Positions 54,336 through 64,000 are shown, counted from the stretch's first letter. The stretch: DNA of 64,000 bases from Paludibacter sp. (GCA_028690665.1 JAQVAV010000003.1:248001-312000), one strand, 5' to 3'. Notes: a model not told the origin generated them from the letters alone. Made by a program: numbers and translations.

Positions 54336-54730
54336 ATGAAACAAGACATTTTATAAAACAGGTTATTTTTTACTCAAAAAAAGCACTTATATATCTCAAA
54401 AAAAAATCAAAATTATAGTTTAAAACTTATTTGGCATTAAAAGTTCATTTCATTTACTCAGAGCATCATTCAAGTTTTCTTTTCAATCATTTTAAATATT
54501 TTTCCTTTCATTTTGTTTTTAAACTTCTGAATATCAAGAAAAATAATTAGAGAAATATTTCTTTAATAAAAAATAAATAGCGTATATTTGTACACAAATA
54601 ATTAAAGAAATTTTTCCATAATTACATTCAAATATTTCTTTCCTAACAATCTGGAAATGAGAAAAATCACGATTTTCAGGAATTGAACAATAAAACATAA
54701 GTTAGTTTACAATTTTATTTAAAAGCAGAA
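54336..54730 (+). promoter_or_regulatory. Promoter and repeats upstream of the carboxylase gene
   Basis: A nearly 400-base gap. TATATTTG (54583-54590) is an exact -7 box, 140 bases before the ATG. AAATATTTCTTT occurs twice (54553-54564, 54630-54641) on either side of it. The first copy is part of the palindrome AGAAATATTTCT (54551-54562). The arrangement suggests a regulator site, but AT-rich repeats could be chance. No hairpin terminator is seen. Confidence 0.45.
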
Positions 54731-56488
54731 ATGAAAGAAATTAAATTCAGTCTCGTTTATCGCGACATGTGGCAGGCTTCAGGTAAATATGTGCCCCGCA
54801 AAGATCAGTTGGAAAAAATTGCACCTGTCATTATTGAAATGGGGTGTTTTTCGAGAGTGGAAACAAATGGTGGCGCTTCGGAGCAGGTGAATTTACTATT
54901 TGGAGAAAACCCGAATGAAGCTGTTCGTACATTTACCAAACCATTTCATGAAGCAGGTATTCAGACTCACATGCTCGACCGGGGATTGAATGGATTACGC
55001 ATGAATCCGGTTCCGGCAGATGTCCGGGAATTAATGTATAAGGTAAAAAAAGCACAGGGAGTTGATATTACCCGTATTTTCTGTGGCTTAAACGACGTAC
55101 GCAACATTATCCCTTCAATCCGTTATGCCAAGACAGCCGGCATGATTCCACAGGCAACCATGTGCATTACTTATTCCGAAGTTCATACGGTTGATTATTA
55201 TGTAAACATGTCGGAACAATTGATTGCTGCCGGAGCCGAAGAAATTTGTTTGAAAGATATGGCCGGTATCGGACGCCCGGTTATGCTTGGAAAAATTGTG
55301 AAGGCAATCAAAACAGCTCATCCCAATATAATAGTACAATATCATGGTCATTCGGGACCTGGATTTTCGATGGCATCTATGCTCGAAGTAGCCAAAGCCG
55401 GAGTCGATTATCTTGATGTAGCCATGGAACCCCTTTCATGGGGAATGGTTCATCCCGATGTAATTTCTGTACAGGCCATGCTGAAAGATGCCGGATTCAA
55501 AGTACCGGAAATCAACATGAAAGCTTACATGGAAGCCCGGCGTCTGACACAAAGTTTTATCGACGATTTTCTGGGCTACTTTATCGATGACCGCAATAAA
55601 CTCATGACTTCACTGTTAGTGGGTTGCGGACTTCCCGGAGGTATGATGGGCTCGTTGATGGCAGACCTGAAAGGTGTGCATGCCGGCATTAATTCCTATC
55701 TGAAAGACAATGGTAAAAAAGAACTCAGCACAGATGAACTGCTTGTTATGCTGTTTGACGAAGTAAAATATATCTGGCCTAAATTAGGAAATCCCCCATT
55801 GGTAACACCATTCAGCCAATATGTAAAGAATATTGCCCTGATGAATGTTATGTTTATGATCAAAGGACAACCACGCTGGACTATGATCGACAAAAACTCA
55901 TGGGATATGATATTAGGCAAAGCCGGAAAACTTCCGGGAACGCTTGATCCGGAAATCATTGAACTGGCGAAGAAAAACAATTATGAATTCTACGAAGGAA
56001 ATCCTCAAGACAACTACCCGGATGATCTTGACCGCTTTATCAAAGAAATGCAGGAAAACGGTTGGGATCGCGGACAGGACGATGAGGAACTGTTTGAATT
56101 TGCCATGCACGAAAAACAATATCGTGATTATAAATCGGGCGAGGCGAAAAAAAGATTTGAAGCAGAACTGGAAGCAGCTATCAAAGCTAAATATACAAAA
56201 CAAAATATTGAAATTCCCAATATACGATTACTAAAACATCCGAATGCAGAACCAATTGTAGCACCGGCTTCAGGTCGTGTAATTTGGGAACTCGATTATA
56301 CCGATCGTTCAACAGAACCGGTATACGGTAAATTATTTAAAGAAAACGATCCTGTTTGTACTGTCCAAACACGCTACGGTATGGAACAAATCGGAAGTTT
56401 TTGTACAGGACGTATCGTCGGAATTGAGAAAAAACAAGGAGATCTTGTTCAAAAGGGAGAAATTATTGCGTTCATTGAACAAAAATAA
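54731..56488 (+). CDS. Pyruvate/oxaloacetate carboxyltransferase-family protein without biotin lysine
   Basis: 585 aa. A carboxyltransferase TIM barrel like that of pyruvate carboxylase or OadA: a first strand ending YRDMWQAS in place of RDAHQS, then FCGLNDVRNI, EICLKDMAGIGRP with the carbamylated-Lys position, and VQYHGHSGPG with metal-binding His residues. A conserved carboxylase extension follows. The C-terminal 80 residues fold-match a biotinyl domain (IVAPASGRVIW, GDLVQKGEIIAFIE), but the site of the EAMKM lysine reads TRYGMEQ, so biotin cannot be attached there. It is probably a Bacteroidota-type subunit working with another biotin carrier, or a different enzyme. Confidence 0.8.
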   Translation: MKEIKFSLVYRDMWQASGKYVPRKDQLEKIAPVIIEMGCFSRVETNGGASEQVNLLFGENPNEAVRTFTKPFHEAGIQTHMLDRGLNGLRMNPVPADVRELMYKVKKAQGVDITRIFCGLNDVRNIIPSIRYAKTAGMIPQATMCITYSEVHTVDYYVNMSEQLIAAGAEEICLKDMAGIGRPVMLGKIVKAIKTAHPNIIVQYHGHSGPGFSMASMLEVAKAGVDYLDVAMEPLSWGMVHPDVISVQAMLKDAGFKVPEINMKAYMEARRLTQSFIDDFLGYFIDDRNKLMTSLLVGCGLPGGMMGSLMADLKGVHAGINSYLKDNGKKELSTDELLVMLFDEVKYIWPKLGNPPLVTPFSQYVKNIALMNVMFMIKGQPRWTMIDKNSWDMILGKAGKLPGTLDPEIIELAKKNNYEFYEGNPQDNYPDDLDRFIKEMQENGWDRGQDDEELFEFAMHEKQYRDYKSGEAKKRFEAELEAAIKAKYTKQNIEIPNIRLLKHPNAEPIVAPASGRVIWELDYTDRSTEPVYGKLFKENDPVCTVQTRYGMEQIGSFCTGRIVGIEKKQGDLVQKGEIIAFIEQK

Positions 56489-56515
56489 TTAAATAGCTAT
56501 CAAACTAACACCAGG

Positions 56516-56549
56516 AAATACCCCGGAGGCAATCGTCTTCGGGGTATTT
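56516..56549 (+). terminator. Terminator of the carboxylase gene
   Basis: A 13-bp stem (56516-56528 with 56537-56549, one mismatch), then TTTTT, 27 bases after the stop. Confidence 0.8.
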
Positions 56550-56748
56550 GTTTTTACACAAGTCAAAAAAAACATATCTAATCATATATAATTCACATTA
56601 ATCTTTTTACAGGCAAATCTGCAAAGCCGGGTGACAATTATTTGCGCAGTTTGCATTTTTTCTTTTTAGACACATACTCTAAAAGAAAACTTTCTATATT
56701 TCCGGCATATTTTATGTTGTAAAAAAGCACACTAAAAATCACAACTCC

Positions 56749-58209
56749 ATGAAACACAGTTCAAATCTGATACCAATAATCACAATAATTTTTTTATTGC
56801 CGACAAACATTTTTGCGAAAGAAATAAGTAGCCTGAAAAATCAAAAAATTGAAAAAATAAGTCTAAGAATTGATGATAAATTATGGATTCAGGGGACAAA
56901 ACACGAAATTGGATTAGTTGCTTTCACCACAGAGGGAGATATTTCAAGAACCAAAGGTATGCTGAAAGGCAAACTGAGCTGGAAAAATTTTAAGACAGAA
57001 ACAGATGGTATCGAAATCCGCAATGGAAAAATCAGTATCACTAAAACAAATTCATCGGAGTATAAAAGTTACATTCCGGTTTCTTTTTACTCTGTATATG
57101 AACCTGAAAAAGTATTCAGAGACACTATTCGGCTAAACTATGAAACTGAAATAAAATTATTCCCCATCAATAAAATAACATATAGTCCCGGGGCTATCGT
57201 TAAATTTGGTATAAACATACATTATAACAACGGAGAAATCAAGACTTACAAAAACATCCGAAAAGTTGATCAGTTGTTAGAAAACTACAATATTTTTGTG
57301 CGCTCAGCCCAATTCAGGAAAAGCGAGTTTATTGTAAATGAGGATCCTATAGACATAAATGGTCACAGATCCGGTATTATGTTTGAATTAAAACGTGACA
57401 GCAATATTTTCGATATATTGGAAATAGAACTTGACTATAAAGAACATTATAATTATTATGCCAACGGACGCAGCGGAATGTTTGGTTTTTCAGGCTCAAG
57501 CGGATCATCCGGCTCAACAGAACAACACGGACAGGCTGGACAGGATGGAGAAGCGGGAGAACATGGCGGAAACGGAGATGATCTGGATATATATGTAGAT
57601 GCGTATGAAGATTCAATCCTCGGGCAAACAATGGTCAGAACTTATATTGGTAATTTACGAAATAACCAGGCCAAACGATATTTAATCAATCCTTTAGGAG
57701 GAAACATAAGTGTTCTGACAACCGGTGGAAGCGGAGGAAATGGGGGGGATGGTGGACGTGGAGGAGATGGTGGAAATGGTAAAAACGGTGATTATTACAC
57801 GGAAGAAATTAAAGAAGTCATAATTACGAAAGACACTGCCGGACGAGAAATTAAGACAGAAGAAATCAGAACAATAACCCGGCAGAAACCCGGTGACGAT
57901 GGAGGCCGGGGCGGCGATGGCGGTTGGGGTGCTCCGGGAGGAAATGGCGGAAACGGAGGTTATATAATTGTTTATTACACACCCGCAGCCAAACAATATC
58001 TGAATCTATTAGACATTAACACTACCGGAGGCCACGGAGGATTTGGCGGAGATGGAAATTCCGGAGGTAATGGTGGCAAAGGCGGAAACGGAAGCCCGAA
58101 TGGAAGAACCGGGCGCCACGGCAGAAATGGAGCTGAAGGGCCATCAGGATACTCAGGAATAAACGGCCCTGTTGAATATAAGCCAATAGATGAAATTCCG
58201 TGGGAATAA
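56749..58209 (+). CDS. Secreted glycine-rich repeat protein
   Basis: 486 aa. A signal peptide (MKHSSNLIPIITIIFLLPTNIFAK) is followed by about 220 residues of beta-rich, Ig-like sequence. Three glycine-rich blocks (about 245-285, 325-350 and 385-480) hold runs such as GGSGGNGGDGGRGGDGG and GGHGGFGGDGNSGGNGG, separated by beta segments (ISVLTTGG, GYIIVYYTPAAKQYLNLLDINTTGG). Runs of this type form polyglycine-II helical bundles in known phage adhesins, so a surface or structural sheet is likely. No sorting signal is visible. A single gene. Confidence 0.75.
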   Translation: MKHSSNLIPIITIIFLLPTNIFAKEISSLKNQKIEKISLRIDDKLWIQGTKHEIGLVAFTTEGDISRTKGMLKGKLSWKNFKTETDGIEIRNGKISITKTNSSEYKSYIPVSFYSVYEPEKVFRDTIRLNYETEIKLFPINKITYSPGAIVKFGINIHYNNGEIKTYKNIRKVDQLLENYNIFVRSAQFRKSEFIVNEDPIDINGHRSGIMFELKRDSNIFDILEIELDYKEHYNYYANGRSGMFGFSGSSGSSGSTEQHGQAGQDGEAGEHGGNGDDLDIYVDAYEDSILGQTMVRTYIGNLRNNQAKRYLINPLGGNISVLTTGGSGGNGGDGGRGGDGGNGKNGDYYTEEIKEVIITKDTAGREIKTEEIRTITRQKPGDDGGRGGDGGWGAPGGNGGNGGYIIVYYTPAAKQYLNLLDINTTGGHGGFGGDGNSGGNGGKGGNGSPNGRTGRHGRNGAEGPSGYSGINGPVEYKPIDEIPWE

Positions 58210-58323
58210 ATTTAGGATTACAAAAAGACTTACAGGATTATTGATTTTTCACACACCAAATAAGGGAGAATATATCAATTAACCCCATCATGTTGACTTG
58301 TCAAACAACAATTCGCTCAAAAT

Positions 58324-58361
58324 AAAAATGCTAACAATAATAAAACATTGTCAGCATTTTT
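58324..58361. terminator. Bidirectional terminator, glycine-rich gene / nuoN
   Basis: A 15-bp stem (58324-58338 with 58347-58361, one mismatch), an 8-base loop, with T or A runs on both sides. It lies between convergent genes. Confidence 0.75.
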
Positions 58362-58385
58362 TACATTTAAAAATATCTTAAGATC

Positions 58386-59807
58386 TTATATTCCAAAACC
58401 AAGCAATGAAATTTGATTGTAAATCTCACTTATCAAGCCAACAAAAACAATGGCTACAGTACAAATTACCAGACTGATTTTAGCAGGCACATCACTTTCA
58501 ACACGTTCAATCGGGTGTTCACTTTTATTCAGGAACATGGATTTTACCACCAGTAAATAATAATAAAGGGAAATAATAGTGTTGACCAATGCTATGAATA
58601 CCAACACATAAAAGCCTTTATCGGCTGCTGCCGAAAATATAAAGAATTTACTGAAAAATCCGGCAAAAGGAGGGATTCCCGCCAGAGAGAAAAGCGCCAG
58701 CATCATAACCACACTCAACTTTGGATTAGTCTGATAAAGTCCGTCATAGTCTCTCATAGTCAACTTTCCGGTACGGTTTTCGATAACCGAAATCACGCCA
58801 AAAGCGGCCAGATTGGAAAACATATAAACCAAGATATAATATACCAGCGAACTCATTCCAATGGCGGTTCCACTAATAACGCCCAGCATAATATAACCAG
58901 CCTGCGAAATAGACGAAAATGCCAGAAACCGTTTCAGATTTTGCTGACGAATGGCAAAAAGATTGGCCAGGGTAATACTAATGACAATTATTCCGTAAAG
59001 AATAGCCTGCCATTGCTCAACCATATTTCCAAACACTTTGGTAAATATTGTGAACAAAACAAACACTGCCGAACCTTTGGATATAACCGAAAGATAAGCC
59101 GTTACATTAGTCGGAGCACCTTCGTAAACATCGGGAGTCCACAAATGGAACGGAACAAGAGAAATTTTAAAGAACAAACCTACGGCAAAAAACACAAAAG
59201 CCATTAATTGTAAAGGCGTACCGGTAAGCATTGTTTCCAAATCGTCAAAATATAAAGTACCGGTAGCACCATAAATCATGGAAATACCAAATAACGAAAT
59301 GCCCGAAGCAAAAACGGCGGTAAGTAGATATTTGGCCCCGGCCTCGGCTGAATTATGATGATATTTATTAAAAGCAACCAATGTAGACATCGGAATGGAA
59401 GCTGTTTCGATACCGATAAAGAACATAAGAAAATGCCCGGCAGAAATCATAAAATACATACCCAGCAGCGTGGAAAGCGTAAGAAAATAAAACTCTCCCC
59501 GGCGGATAATACTGTCCTTTTCGTTCAACCAGTTATGTGCCTGAAGAAATACGATAATAGTACCGACATTCAGAATTGTTTTGACATAAGTTTGCATGGG
59601 TGTATATTTAAACATACCTCCTGCCACCTCAAAAGCCTCCTTCGGAACGCAATTTATAATCGTATGAATAACAAGTAACCCAATGGCAACAGGCTGAAAA
59701 AAGCGCAATGCTTTCTCTCCTGCAAACACATCATAAATCAGAAGAATCACCATGATTGTCAACAGCGACAATTCTTCATTTAACTGTAAAAAAGCTGAAT
59801 AGTTCAT
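58386..59807 (-). CDS. nuoN: NADH-quinone oxidoreductase subunit N
   Basis: 473-aa membrane subunit of complex I with about 14 helices, one of the three antiporter-like proton channels. [42 protein letters not shown] holds the conserved lysines and Pro-His-x-Trp-x-P-D-V-Y-E-G motif. [20 protein letters not shown] is the second conserved segment. Last of the nuo genes here, followed by a terminator. Confidence 0.95.
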   Translation of the reverse strand: MNYSAFLQLNEELSLLTIMVILLIYDVFAGEKALRFFQPVAIGLLVIHTIINCVPKEAFEVAGGMFKYTPMQTYVKTILNVGTIIVFLQAHNWLNEKDSIIRRGEFYFLTLSTLLGMYFMISAGHFLMFFIGIETASIPMSTLVAFNKYHHNSAEAGAKYLLTAVFASGISLFGISMIYGATGTLYFDDLETMLTGTPLQLMAFVFFAVGLFFKISLVPFHLWTPDVYEGAPTNVTAYLSVISKGSAVFVLFTIFTKVFGNMVEQWQAILYGIIVISITLANLFAIRQQNLKRFLAFSSISQAGYIMLGVISGTAIGMSSLVYYILVYMFSNLAAFGVISVIENRTGKLTMRDYDGLYQTNPKLSVVMMLALFSLAGIPPFAGFFSKFFIFSAAADKGFYVLVFIALVNTIISLYYYLLVVKSMFLNKSEHPIERVESDVPAKISLVICTVAIVFVGLISEIYNQISLLGFGI

Positions 59808-59881
59808 TATTTAATTATTATTCCATTACTCCTTCAAAACGGAGTCATGTTATTTTCCTGGTTTTACAATTTCTGTTTATT

Positions 59882-61363
59882 TTATCTCATCAGCTGGCTC
59901 ATAACCGGCATCAGACTGTCGTGTATCATATTCGAAATCCAGAAAGGAGCCGAACCGATGGCTACAATCGCGATAATCAGTGTTACCACAGACAAACGCT
60001 CCCACCAAGTAGCGTCCGTCAGTTCTTCGTGATGCGGATCCTGCACTTTTCCATATAAAAGTTTCCCGACTACACGCAAAATATAAACCGCTGTAATTAC
60101 AATGGAAGATGCGGCAATAATCGTCAGTACACGGTGGAATATATCGGCATGCTGGAACGAACCGACAAAAATGGTCATTTCAGCCACGAAACCGCTTAAT
60201 CCCGGTAATCCCAGCGAAGCCAGACCGGCAATTACATAACTTACACCAAGGAACGGAATTATCTTCATCAAACCGCCCATCTGCGTAATCAAACGTGTAT
60301 GTGTACGTCCGTAAATCATTCCAATCAGAGCAAAGAACAAAGCCGTCATCAGTCCGTGCGAAAGCATTTGCATAATTGCACCGGTCATAGCCGTTTCGTT
60401 CAACATTAAAATAGCAAACAACACCAAACCACAGTGGCTTACCGACGAATAAGCATTGATATATTTCAAATCAGTTTGAACAACGGCTGAAAAAGCACCA
60501 TAAACCACACTAATACCCGTCAGAATTAAAAATATCCAGGCCATTTCGTGGGCAGCTTCCGGCATCAGATAAATGGCTACACGGAAAGCACCATAACCAC
60601 CCAATTTCATAAGCACACCGGCGTGAAGCATTGAAACAGCTGTCGGCGCCGAAGCATGACCATCAGGCGACCATGTATGAAAAGGAAACAAAGCGCCCAG
60701 AACACCAAATCCCATAAAAGTAAGCGGAAACAAATAATGCTGAACACCAAGCGGAATATGATTAGCAGCGATATCAAGCAAATTCATACTTTGAGCACCG
60801 GAGAAATAATAAATTCCCAAGATTCCGACCAACAAAAACGCCGAACCACCCATCAACATCAAAGTCAGCTTCATGGCGGCATATTCTTTTCTTCCGGTTC
60901 CCCAAATGCCAATCAGCAAATACATCGGTATCAGGGCAATTTCGTAGAACATAAACATGGTGAACAAATCGATAGAAATAAAGAAGCCGTACACTCCGAT
61001 TGACAACAGACAGAACCAGAGGAAAAATTCCTTCGGCATTGGGTCGATTCGCCACGAAGCAAAAACGCCGGTAAACACAATCAGTGACGTCAAAATAAGC
61101 ATGGCTACCGACACACCATCAACCCCGACAGAATAATGGATATTAAACGGAGCATACCAAATCACATCGGAAGTAAACAGCATTTCTGCCACGTTTCCGG
61201 CCTGACGTTCCGTAAGATACAGATAAGTAAGTATTCCGGATAAAATAACTAAAATTGACGCTCCCGTTGCTGCAATAAAATTGATCTGTCCGCGTGTTTT
61301 CGTAAAAAACAACGCGATCATCATCAACAGCGGAATCAGGACGAAAATGGATAAGATGTTCAT
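59882..61363 (-). CDS. nuoM: NADH-quinone oxidoreductase subunit M
   Basis: 493-aa antiporter-like subunit. GVDGVSVAMLILTSLIV, FYEIALIPMYLLIGIWG with the conserved channel Glu, LFPFHTWSPDGHASAPTAVSMLHAGVLMKLGGYG with His/Lys and LGLPGLSGFVAEMTIFVG are standard. It lies between nuoL (105-base gap) and nuoN (75-base gap). Confidence 0.96.
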   Translation of the reverse strand: MNILSIFVLIPLLMMIALFFTKTRGQINFIAATGASILVILSGILTYLYLTERQAGNVAEMLFTSDVIWYAPFNIHYSVGVDGVSVAMLILTSLIVFTGVFASWRIDPMPKEFFLWFCLLSIGVYGFFISIDLFTMFMFYEIALIPMYLLIGIWGTGRKEYAAMKLTLMLMGGSAFLLVGILGIYYFSGAQSMNLLDIAANHIPLGVQHYLFPLTFMGFGVLGALFPFHTWSPDGHASAPTAVSMLHAGVLMKLGGYGAFRVAIYLMPEAAHEMAWIFLILTGISVVYGAFSAVVQTDLKYINAYSSVSHCGLVLFAILMLNETAMTGAIMQMLSHGLMTALFFALIGMIYGRTHTRLITQMGGLMKIIPFLGVSYVIAGLASLGLPGLSGFVAEMTIFVGSFQHADIFHRVLTIIAASSIVITAVYILRVVGKLLYGKVQDPHHEELTDATWWERLSVVTLIIAIVAIGSAPFWISNMIHDSLMPVMSQLMR

Positions 61364-61467
61364 ATCTTTTTTACTTTCAACCGGTTTTGTATAAATAGAA
61401 CTGCAACCGGTAAGTTTATTTCATTATATTTTAATTCTTTGTAAATCGGCTTGTTATTCCGTCAAAA

Positions 61468-63369
61468 TCAGATAAATATCACCAAAGCAGCAATAATCAA
61501 TGCACCCAGCAAAATAACATAAGCATACTGCTGTATTCTTCCCGACTGGAACCATTTAATTTTCAGCGAGCCCCATTGTGTGACAGTAGCCAAACCATTC
61601 ATGGTTCCGTCAATCACATGGCGGTCGAACCACGCAATCGGCGTTGAAACGTGATTAAATATGATTTTTTTAGTGATAAACATGTACACTTCATCGATAT
61701 AAAAACGATGACTTGCCGCTTTATGCAATCCGGCAAAAGTATTAGCCAGCTTATCGGGCAGCGGATTTTCTTTCCGGTACATATATCTGGCAAAGAAAAT
61801 TGCAATCAGAGCAACCACGATACTCATTCCGGCAACCATAGGTTCAAGTTCCGACTCAAAAGGTTTTCTGTCGCTGCTCACAAATTCTCCGAAAGGAATA
61901 AATCCAGCAAAAACAGTTACAGTAGCTAAGAAAATCAACGGAATAGTCATTGCCCACGGTGATTCGTGCGGCGTATGTTCCTGTTTGTGTTCTTTGCCCC
62001 AGAAAATATTATAATACAGACGGAACATGTAAAATGCAGTCAGGCCAGCAGTAAAACTCATCAAATATCCCAAAGCCGGTTCAAAATGCATGGTAGCACT
62101 CAAAATTTCGTCTTTACTGAAAAATCCCGAAAAAGGAGGAATTCCCGAAATAGCCAGACACGCCACGAGAAATGTAATATGTGTAACCGGCATGTATTTT
62201 CTTAAACCGCCCATCCGGCTCATTTCGTTGCTGTGAACGGCATGAATAATAGAACCGGCACCCAAAAACAACAGGGCTTTAAACATGGCATGCGTGAACA
62301 AGTGGAACATCGAAGCCATATAACCTAAACCTTCGTGACCACCGTAACCCGACACCCCGAGACTGACCATCATATAGCCAATCTGAGAAATGGTGGAAAA
62401 TGCCAGCACACGTTTTATATCTGTCTGAACGCAAGCAATAACCGCCGCAAACAATGAAGTAAAAGCACCCACGTAGGCTATTCCGTGTAAAACATCCGGT
62501 GTATAAAAATGATAGATCGGGAACAAGCGTGCTACCAAATAAACGCCGGCAACAACCATGGTAGCAGCATGTATCAATGCCGAAACAGGAGTCGGGCCTT
62601 CCATAGCGTCCGGCAACCAGATATGCAACGGGAACATGGCCGATTTACCGGCACCACCTATAAATATCAACGCTGTTGCCCAACTTAAAACAGAAGCTCC
62701 CATAAATGTTGCTCCTGTCATACCGGCAAAAACATTGGCATCGCCGGAAGTCAGAATTCCGAAATCGAAAGTTCTGGTATAGAACGATAATATGAGAATA
62801 CCTATGAGAAAACCCAAATCGGCAAAGCGTGTAACAATAAATGCTTTTTTAGACGCGGCGACAGCTTCGGGTTTGGTGTAATAAAAACCAATCAGCAAAT
62901 AAGAAGATACACCCACTAATTCCCAGAAAATATACATTTGGAAAATATTGGTAGCAACCACTAATCCAAGCATTGAAAAAGTAAACAACGAAAGAAACGC
63001 ATAATAACGTTCAAAGCCACGTTCACCTTTCATATATCCGAAGCTGTAAATATGTACCATCAACGAAACCGTGGAAACAACCACCAGCATCATGACGGAA
63101 ATCGGATCCAGCAAAATGCCCAAATCAATATGAAGTTGCTCGGTAAAACGAAGCCACTCTACGTGAAACGGGATCAACGTTTCATAGGTTCCGCTAAAAC
63201 CAGCCGACGAAAAATATTTCCATGCGGTAAAATAGGACAGCAAAGCCACAATACCTAATACCGAAGTTCCGATACTTCCTGCAACCCGCGGTTTCCATTT
63301 CGAATCCACTAATCCCAACAGGATAAAGCTTAGTAGCGGTAAAATCAAAATCAATAATGTATACTGCAT
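61468..63369 (-). CDS. nuoL: NADH-quinone oxidoreductase subunit L
   Basis: 633-aa distal proton channel of complex I. GILLDPISVMMLVVVSTVSLMVHIYSFGYM, FWELVGVSSYLLIGFYYTKPEAV (the channel Glu), LPDAMEGPTPVSALIHAATMVVAGVYL and ISGIPPFSGFFSKDEILSA are conserved. The C-terminal end carries the long lateral helix and a final membrane helix (VILLGALIIAALVIFI). Cotranscribed with nuoK and nuoM. Confidence 0.96.
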   Translation of the reverse strand: MQYTLLILILPLLSFILLGLVDSKWKPRVAGSIGTSVLGIVALLSYFTAWKYFSSAGFSGTYETLIPFHVEWLRFTEQLHIDLGILLDPISVMMLVVVSTVSLMVHIYSFGYMKGERGFERYYAFLSLFTFSMLGLVVATNIFQMYIFWELVGVSSYLLIGFYYTKPEAVAASKKAFIVTRFADLGFLIGILILSFYTRTFDFGILTSGDANVFAGMTGATFMGASVLSWATALIFIGGAGKSAMFPLHIWLPDAMEGPTPVSALIHAATMVVAGVYLVARLFPIYHFYTPDVLHGIAYVGAFTSLFAAVIACVQTDIKRVLAFSTISQIGYMMVSLGVSGYGGHEGLGYMASMFHLFTHAMFKALLFLGAGSIIHAVHSNEMSRMGGLRKYMPVTHITFLVACLAISGIPPFSGFFSKDEILSATMHFEPALGYLMSFTAGLTAFYMFRLYYNIFWGKEHKQEHTPHESPWAMTIPLIFLATVTVFAGFIPFGEFVSSDRKPFESELEPMVAGMSIVVALIAIFFARYMYRKENPLPDKLANTFAGLHKAASHRFYIDEVYMFITKKIIFNHVSTPIAWFDRHVIDGTMNGLATVTQWGSLKIKWFQSGRIQQYAYVILLGALIIAALVIFI

Positions 63370-63438
63370 AATTCCGTAGTTTATCCGACAAATCCGGGAA
63401 ACTCATTCTGATGCCGGATCGTGTCGTTTTATCTATGA

Positions 63439-63807
63439 TTATTTTTTTATTTCTTCAGGTGAATCCGGTTCTTTCAGTTCCTGCAAATTATCAACATCCA
63501 CATTGTTCAGATTCCGGTAAATATTAATCACAATAGCAATTGCAACCGCCGTTTCACAGGCCGAAATGGCAATGGTAAATATGGTAAAGAAGAATCCTTC
63601 CATGTGACCGGGATACAAGTACCGGTTGAAAGCAGCAAAATTTATATCGGCTGCGTTCAGAATAAGTTCTATTGAAATCAAAATCATTAAAAGGCTTCTG
63701 CGGGATAAAAAGCCATATACTCCTGCAAAAAACATAATCAGACTTACAATAATATAACCTTCCAACGGAACAGAACCCGAAAAGAAATTATCAAACAAAC
63801 CAGTCAT
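63439..63807 (-). CDS. nuoK: NADH-quinone oxidoreductase subunit K
   Basis: 122-aa three-helix subunit. MILISIELILNAADINFAAFNRY carries the conserved first Glu and ISACETAVAIAIVINIYR the second. It is longer than the roughly 100-aa E. coli subunit by a polar C-terminal tail (NLQELKEPDSPEEIKK), which is beyond the known core. The gene lies between nuoJ and nuoL. Confidence 0.95.
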   Translation of the reverse strand: MTGLFDNFFSGSVPLEGYIIVSLIMFFAGVYGFLSRRSLLMILISIELILNAADINFAAFNRYLYPGHMEGFFFTIFTIAISACETAVAIAIVINIYRNLNNVDVDNLQELKEPDSPEEIKK

Positions 63808-63839
63808 TGATGAATATTTTTAATACGTTATTTTTATAA

Positions 63840-64000
63840 TTATGATCTTTTTCTGGCAATCATAATAGCACCCACCATACATGCCAGCAACAGAATACTA
63901 ATAGTCTCGAACGGAAGCAAATACTCAAATTTCTCGGTTCCCATAAGAGTCATACCCAATTGTTTTACGTTTATTTCGTTAGCCGGAACCAATTGATAAA
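63840..64000 (-). CDS. nuoJ: NADH-quinone oxidoreductase subunit J, 3' end
   Basis: Partial: the gene continues beyond the right edge. The visible last 53 residues read from NEINVKQLGMTLMGTEKFEY through LLPFETISILLLACMVGAIM to RKRS-stop, the last membrane helix of NuoJ. It ends 33 bases before the nuoK start, matching the nuoJ-K-L-M-N order. Confidence 0.9.
   Translation of the reverse strand, partial: YQLVPANEINVKQLGMTLMGTEKFEYLLPFETISILLLACMVGAIMIARKRS

Noticed and set aside
57480..58200. Frames opposite the glycine-rich gene (57377-57631 and 57694-57996, minus strand)
   Set aside because: They arise from the GC-rich repeat codons; no ribosome site or recognisable protein, and the plus-strand gene has a signal peptide and start.

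Overview
The window reads as chromosomal DNA from a Bacteroidota bacterium, most likely a Bacteroidales relative of Paludibacter, Dysgonomonas or Parabacteroides. The genus is inferred. Support comes from a TonB receptor paired with a DUF4249 lipoprotein, DUF3853 and GH20 genes, a TamA/TamB pair, a nuo cluster ordered J-K-L-M-N, moderate-to-low GC, and repeated TAnnTTTG boxes (the Bacteroidota -7 element) just upstream of many genes. No rRNA, tRNA or CRISPR array was found.

Layout. 0.2-19.6 kb: pheT; a Cys/Met-metabolism PLP enzyme; a minus-strand operon of a VWA lipoprotein, an outer-membrane barrel and a small lipoprotein; a GH20 hexosaminidase; a plus-strand run udk, a PolB-like exonuclease, an MltF-like transglycosylase and serB; an NAD(P)-binding protein; a TonB receptor with its DUF4249 partner; and alanine dehydrogenase. 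19.7-28.0 kb: an integrated 8.3-kb mobile element. 28.0-40.1 kb: mnmE, an AT-rich acyltransferase, a nucleoside phosphorylase, folK, an ECF sigma factor, then nfeD-tamA-tamB. 40.5-46.0 kb: marR followed by tolC, hlyD and two ABC-2 permeases. 46.1-51.1 kb: acn-gltA-icd, the oxidative arm of the TCA cycle to 2-oxoglutarate. 51.5-58.2 kb: a DUF418 membrane protein, mgsA, lipA, a pyruvate/oxaloacetate carboxylase-family protein and a secreted glycine-rich protein. 58.4-64.0 kb: nuoN, nuoM, nuoL, nuoK and the 3' end of nuoJ.

The most unusual region is the integrated element. A tyrosine recombinase has inserted it into the last codons of mnmE. The 18-bp sequence encoding FCIGK-stop is present at both ends (19707-19724 and 27998-28015), with two synonymous differences around an identical 8-bp centre. 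All genes in it lie on the minus strand: integrase, an unknown 246-aa protein, an excisionase-like HTH protein, an unknown 187-aa protein, a replication initiator resembling filamentous-phage gene II/X proteins, and about nine small proteins including DUF3853. I see no capsid, coat, Zot ATPase or membrane protein. It therefore looks like an integrative element or phage satellite that replicates by rolling circle, not a complete prophage. It has candidate arm-type sites at both ends, a 42-bp repeat pair with an internal dyad flanking the rep cassette, a shared palindromic operator near two of its promoters, and a terminator separating mnmE from its integrase.

Other points of interest are a perfect 24-bp hairpin inside the signal-peptide codons of tamA, matching candidate MarR operators before marR and tolC, an efflux operon with two ABC-2 permeases but no ATPase, a carboxylase whose C-terminal biotinyl-like domain lacks the biotin lysine, and a probable polyglycine-II secreted protein.
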